From the NCBI GenBank assembly GCA_964569055.1, contig CAZMSZ010000409.1, positions 1-6,432 of the forward strand: a stretch of 6,432 bases of DNA. Reading direction: 5' to 3'. Positions within the stretch are counted from its first letter, which is position 1. Every line of letters begins with the position of its first letter. A model generated the notes under the pieces. The model saw nothing but the letters and a program-made list of their open reading frames with translations. It had not been told where the DNA came from and did no database searches. The position numbers were made by a program, and so were the translations under genes. Positions 5,955 through 6,432 of the stretch are shown here, piece after piece. This DNA is from JAWLGW01 sp964569055 (GTDB lineage Bacteria > Planctomycetota > J058).

Positions 5955-6432
5955 TGGAGCAGCAGCGCAAGCGGCCCCGCCGCCGGCGCAAGCAGGAGGA
6001 GGACCTCCAGGCCGCACAGCCTGAGGTCCTCCGCTGCCCGTACTGCCGGGGCGAGCTGCCGACGGGCGCGCTGGCGGGCAGCTGCGAGCAGTGCCACACC
6101 CTTCACCACGTGGCCTGCTTCGCGGAGCACCGCGGCTGCTCGACGCACGGCTGCGGCGGGGCGCGCGCCGTGGCGCTGCGGATCGGCTCGCCGATCCCGC
6201 TCGACTTCCCCCGCCTGCGCTGCGCGCAGTGTCGCGCCTCCCCCGAGCAGGACGCGGTCGTCGCCCGCTGCGCCTGCGGCCGCGTGCTCGACGTGCCTTG
6301 CTACGAGGCGCTCGGGGCCTGCGGCGCGCCGCGCTGTCAGCGGCCGGTGCGCCTGGTGACGCACGTCGAGGCGGTCGCCGCGGGCGCGCGCGCGAGCGGC
6401 CTGCTCCTGCTGGCGCTCGCGCTCGTGGCGCT
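5954..6432 (+). CDS. Tandem RING-like zinc-finger membrane protein (3' end outside window)
   Basis: At least 159 residues are encoded; the gene runs off the right edge. It begins with a basic stretch (QQRKRPRRRRKQ). The first RING-like finger has C28, C31, C44, C47, H52, C55, C62 and C67, a C-C-C-C-H-C-C-C ligand order like bacterial RING-finger families. A second finger has C90, C93, C106, C108, D113, C116, C123 and C128 with almost identical spacing. A hydrophobic run of Leu/Ala begins at about residue 148 and is probably a membrane helix, which would put the fingers in the cytoplasm if the positive-inside rule holds. GTG 5954 is the only usual start between the in-frame TGA at 5924 and the first cysteine, and GGGG at 5945-5948 may serve as its binding site. 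Bacterial RING-type proteins have been linked by gene neighbourhood to ubiquitin-like systems, but no such partner is visible here. The function is unknown. Confidence 0.8.
   Translation, partial: MEQQRKRPRRRRKQEEDLQAAQPEVLRCPYCRGELPTGALAGSCEQCHTLHHVACFAEHRGCSTHGCGGARAVALRIGSPIPLDFPRLRCAQCRASPEQDAVVARCACGRVLDVPCYEALGACGAPRCQRPVRLVTHVEAVAAGARASGLLLLALALVA
5998..6032 (+). repeat. 14-bp hairpin near the start of the RING gene
   Basis: GGAGGACCTCCAGGC (5998-6012) pairs with GCCTGAGGTCCTCC (6019-6032) with a single bulged C and a CGCACA loop. It lies about 45 bases after the GTG start, in the linker between the basic N-terminus and the first finger, and so overlaps coding sequence. No T-tract follows. 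It could slow early elongation, affect coupling with the mini-ORF, or be the footprint of an inserted palindrome. Confidence 0.6.

Noticed and set aside
5053..6099. 348-codon minus-strand frame opposite the GvpF/L gene and the RING gene start
   Set aside because: It spans two + strand genes and their spacer, whereas the + strand shows family signatures of GvpL/GvpF and ordered cysteines.
5768..6364. 198-codon minus-strand frame opposite the RING gene
   Set aside because: The + strand frame has sixteen regularly spaced metal-ligand residues and a membrane segment; the minus frame shows no motif.
1..6432. CRISPR arrays, tRNA or rRNA genes, insertion sequences, toxin-antitoxin pairs
   Set aside because: No regularly spaced direct repeats, no tRNA or rRNA signature, no transposase and no terminal repeats with target duplications were seen. 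The inverted repeats present lack an associated enzyme.

Overview
This window comes from a very GC-rich bacterial chromosome, with third codon positions almost entirely G or C. It is Gram-negative in character: the first gene ends in a lipopolysaccharide-kinase-like domain. A multidomain soluble sensor kinase, GTG starts and a bacterial RING-like membrane protein next to a gas-vesicle-family gene suggest a Myxococcota-like organism or a similar high-GC lineage. That assignment is inference, because no taxonomic marker gene is present.

Layout: positions 1-313 hold no complete gene. They contain the probable tail of an upstream + strand gene and a row of strong inverted repeats at 64-83, 109-133, 143-198 and 242-263. 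From 314 everything recognised is on the + strand. (1) 314-2482 is a 722-residue three-part protein: a degenerate nucleotidyltransferase-like domain, a thymidylate-kinase-like P-loop domain, and a kinase-fold domain of the Kdo/heptose or aminoglycoside-phosphotransferase type. (2) 2538-4694 is a soluble GAF-PAS-PAS histidine kinase. (3) 4691-5098 is a single-domain CheY-like response regulator. (4) 5095-5859 is a GvpL/GvpF gas-vesicle family protein. (5) A TAGGAT promoter-like hexamer precedes a 16-codon mini-ORF at 5904-5954, whose stop overlaps the GTG of a zinc-finger membrane protein (5954 to beyond the window end) with two tandem RING-like fingers.

How they may work together: genes 2-4 are joined by two 4-base GTGA overlaps and are almost certainly one translationally coupled operon, so a two-component pair is physically tied to a gas-vesicle-type protein. 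The first gene is 55 bases upstream and could be co-transcribed, but its chemistry (probably surface polysaccharide or lipid modification) differs. The RING protein probably has its own promoter. No GvpA shell gene lies in the window, so whether this is part of a gas-vesicle locus or a separate use of a GvpF/L protein cannot be decided here. The most notable points are the histidine kinase/regulator/GvpF-L coupling, the tandem RING fingers with matched spacing, the mini-ORF and hairpin at the start of that gene, and the altered catalytic residues in the three-domain protein.
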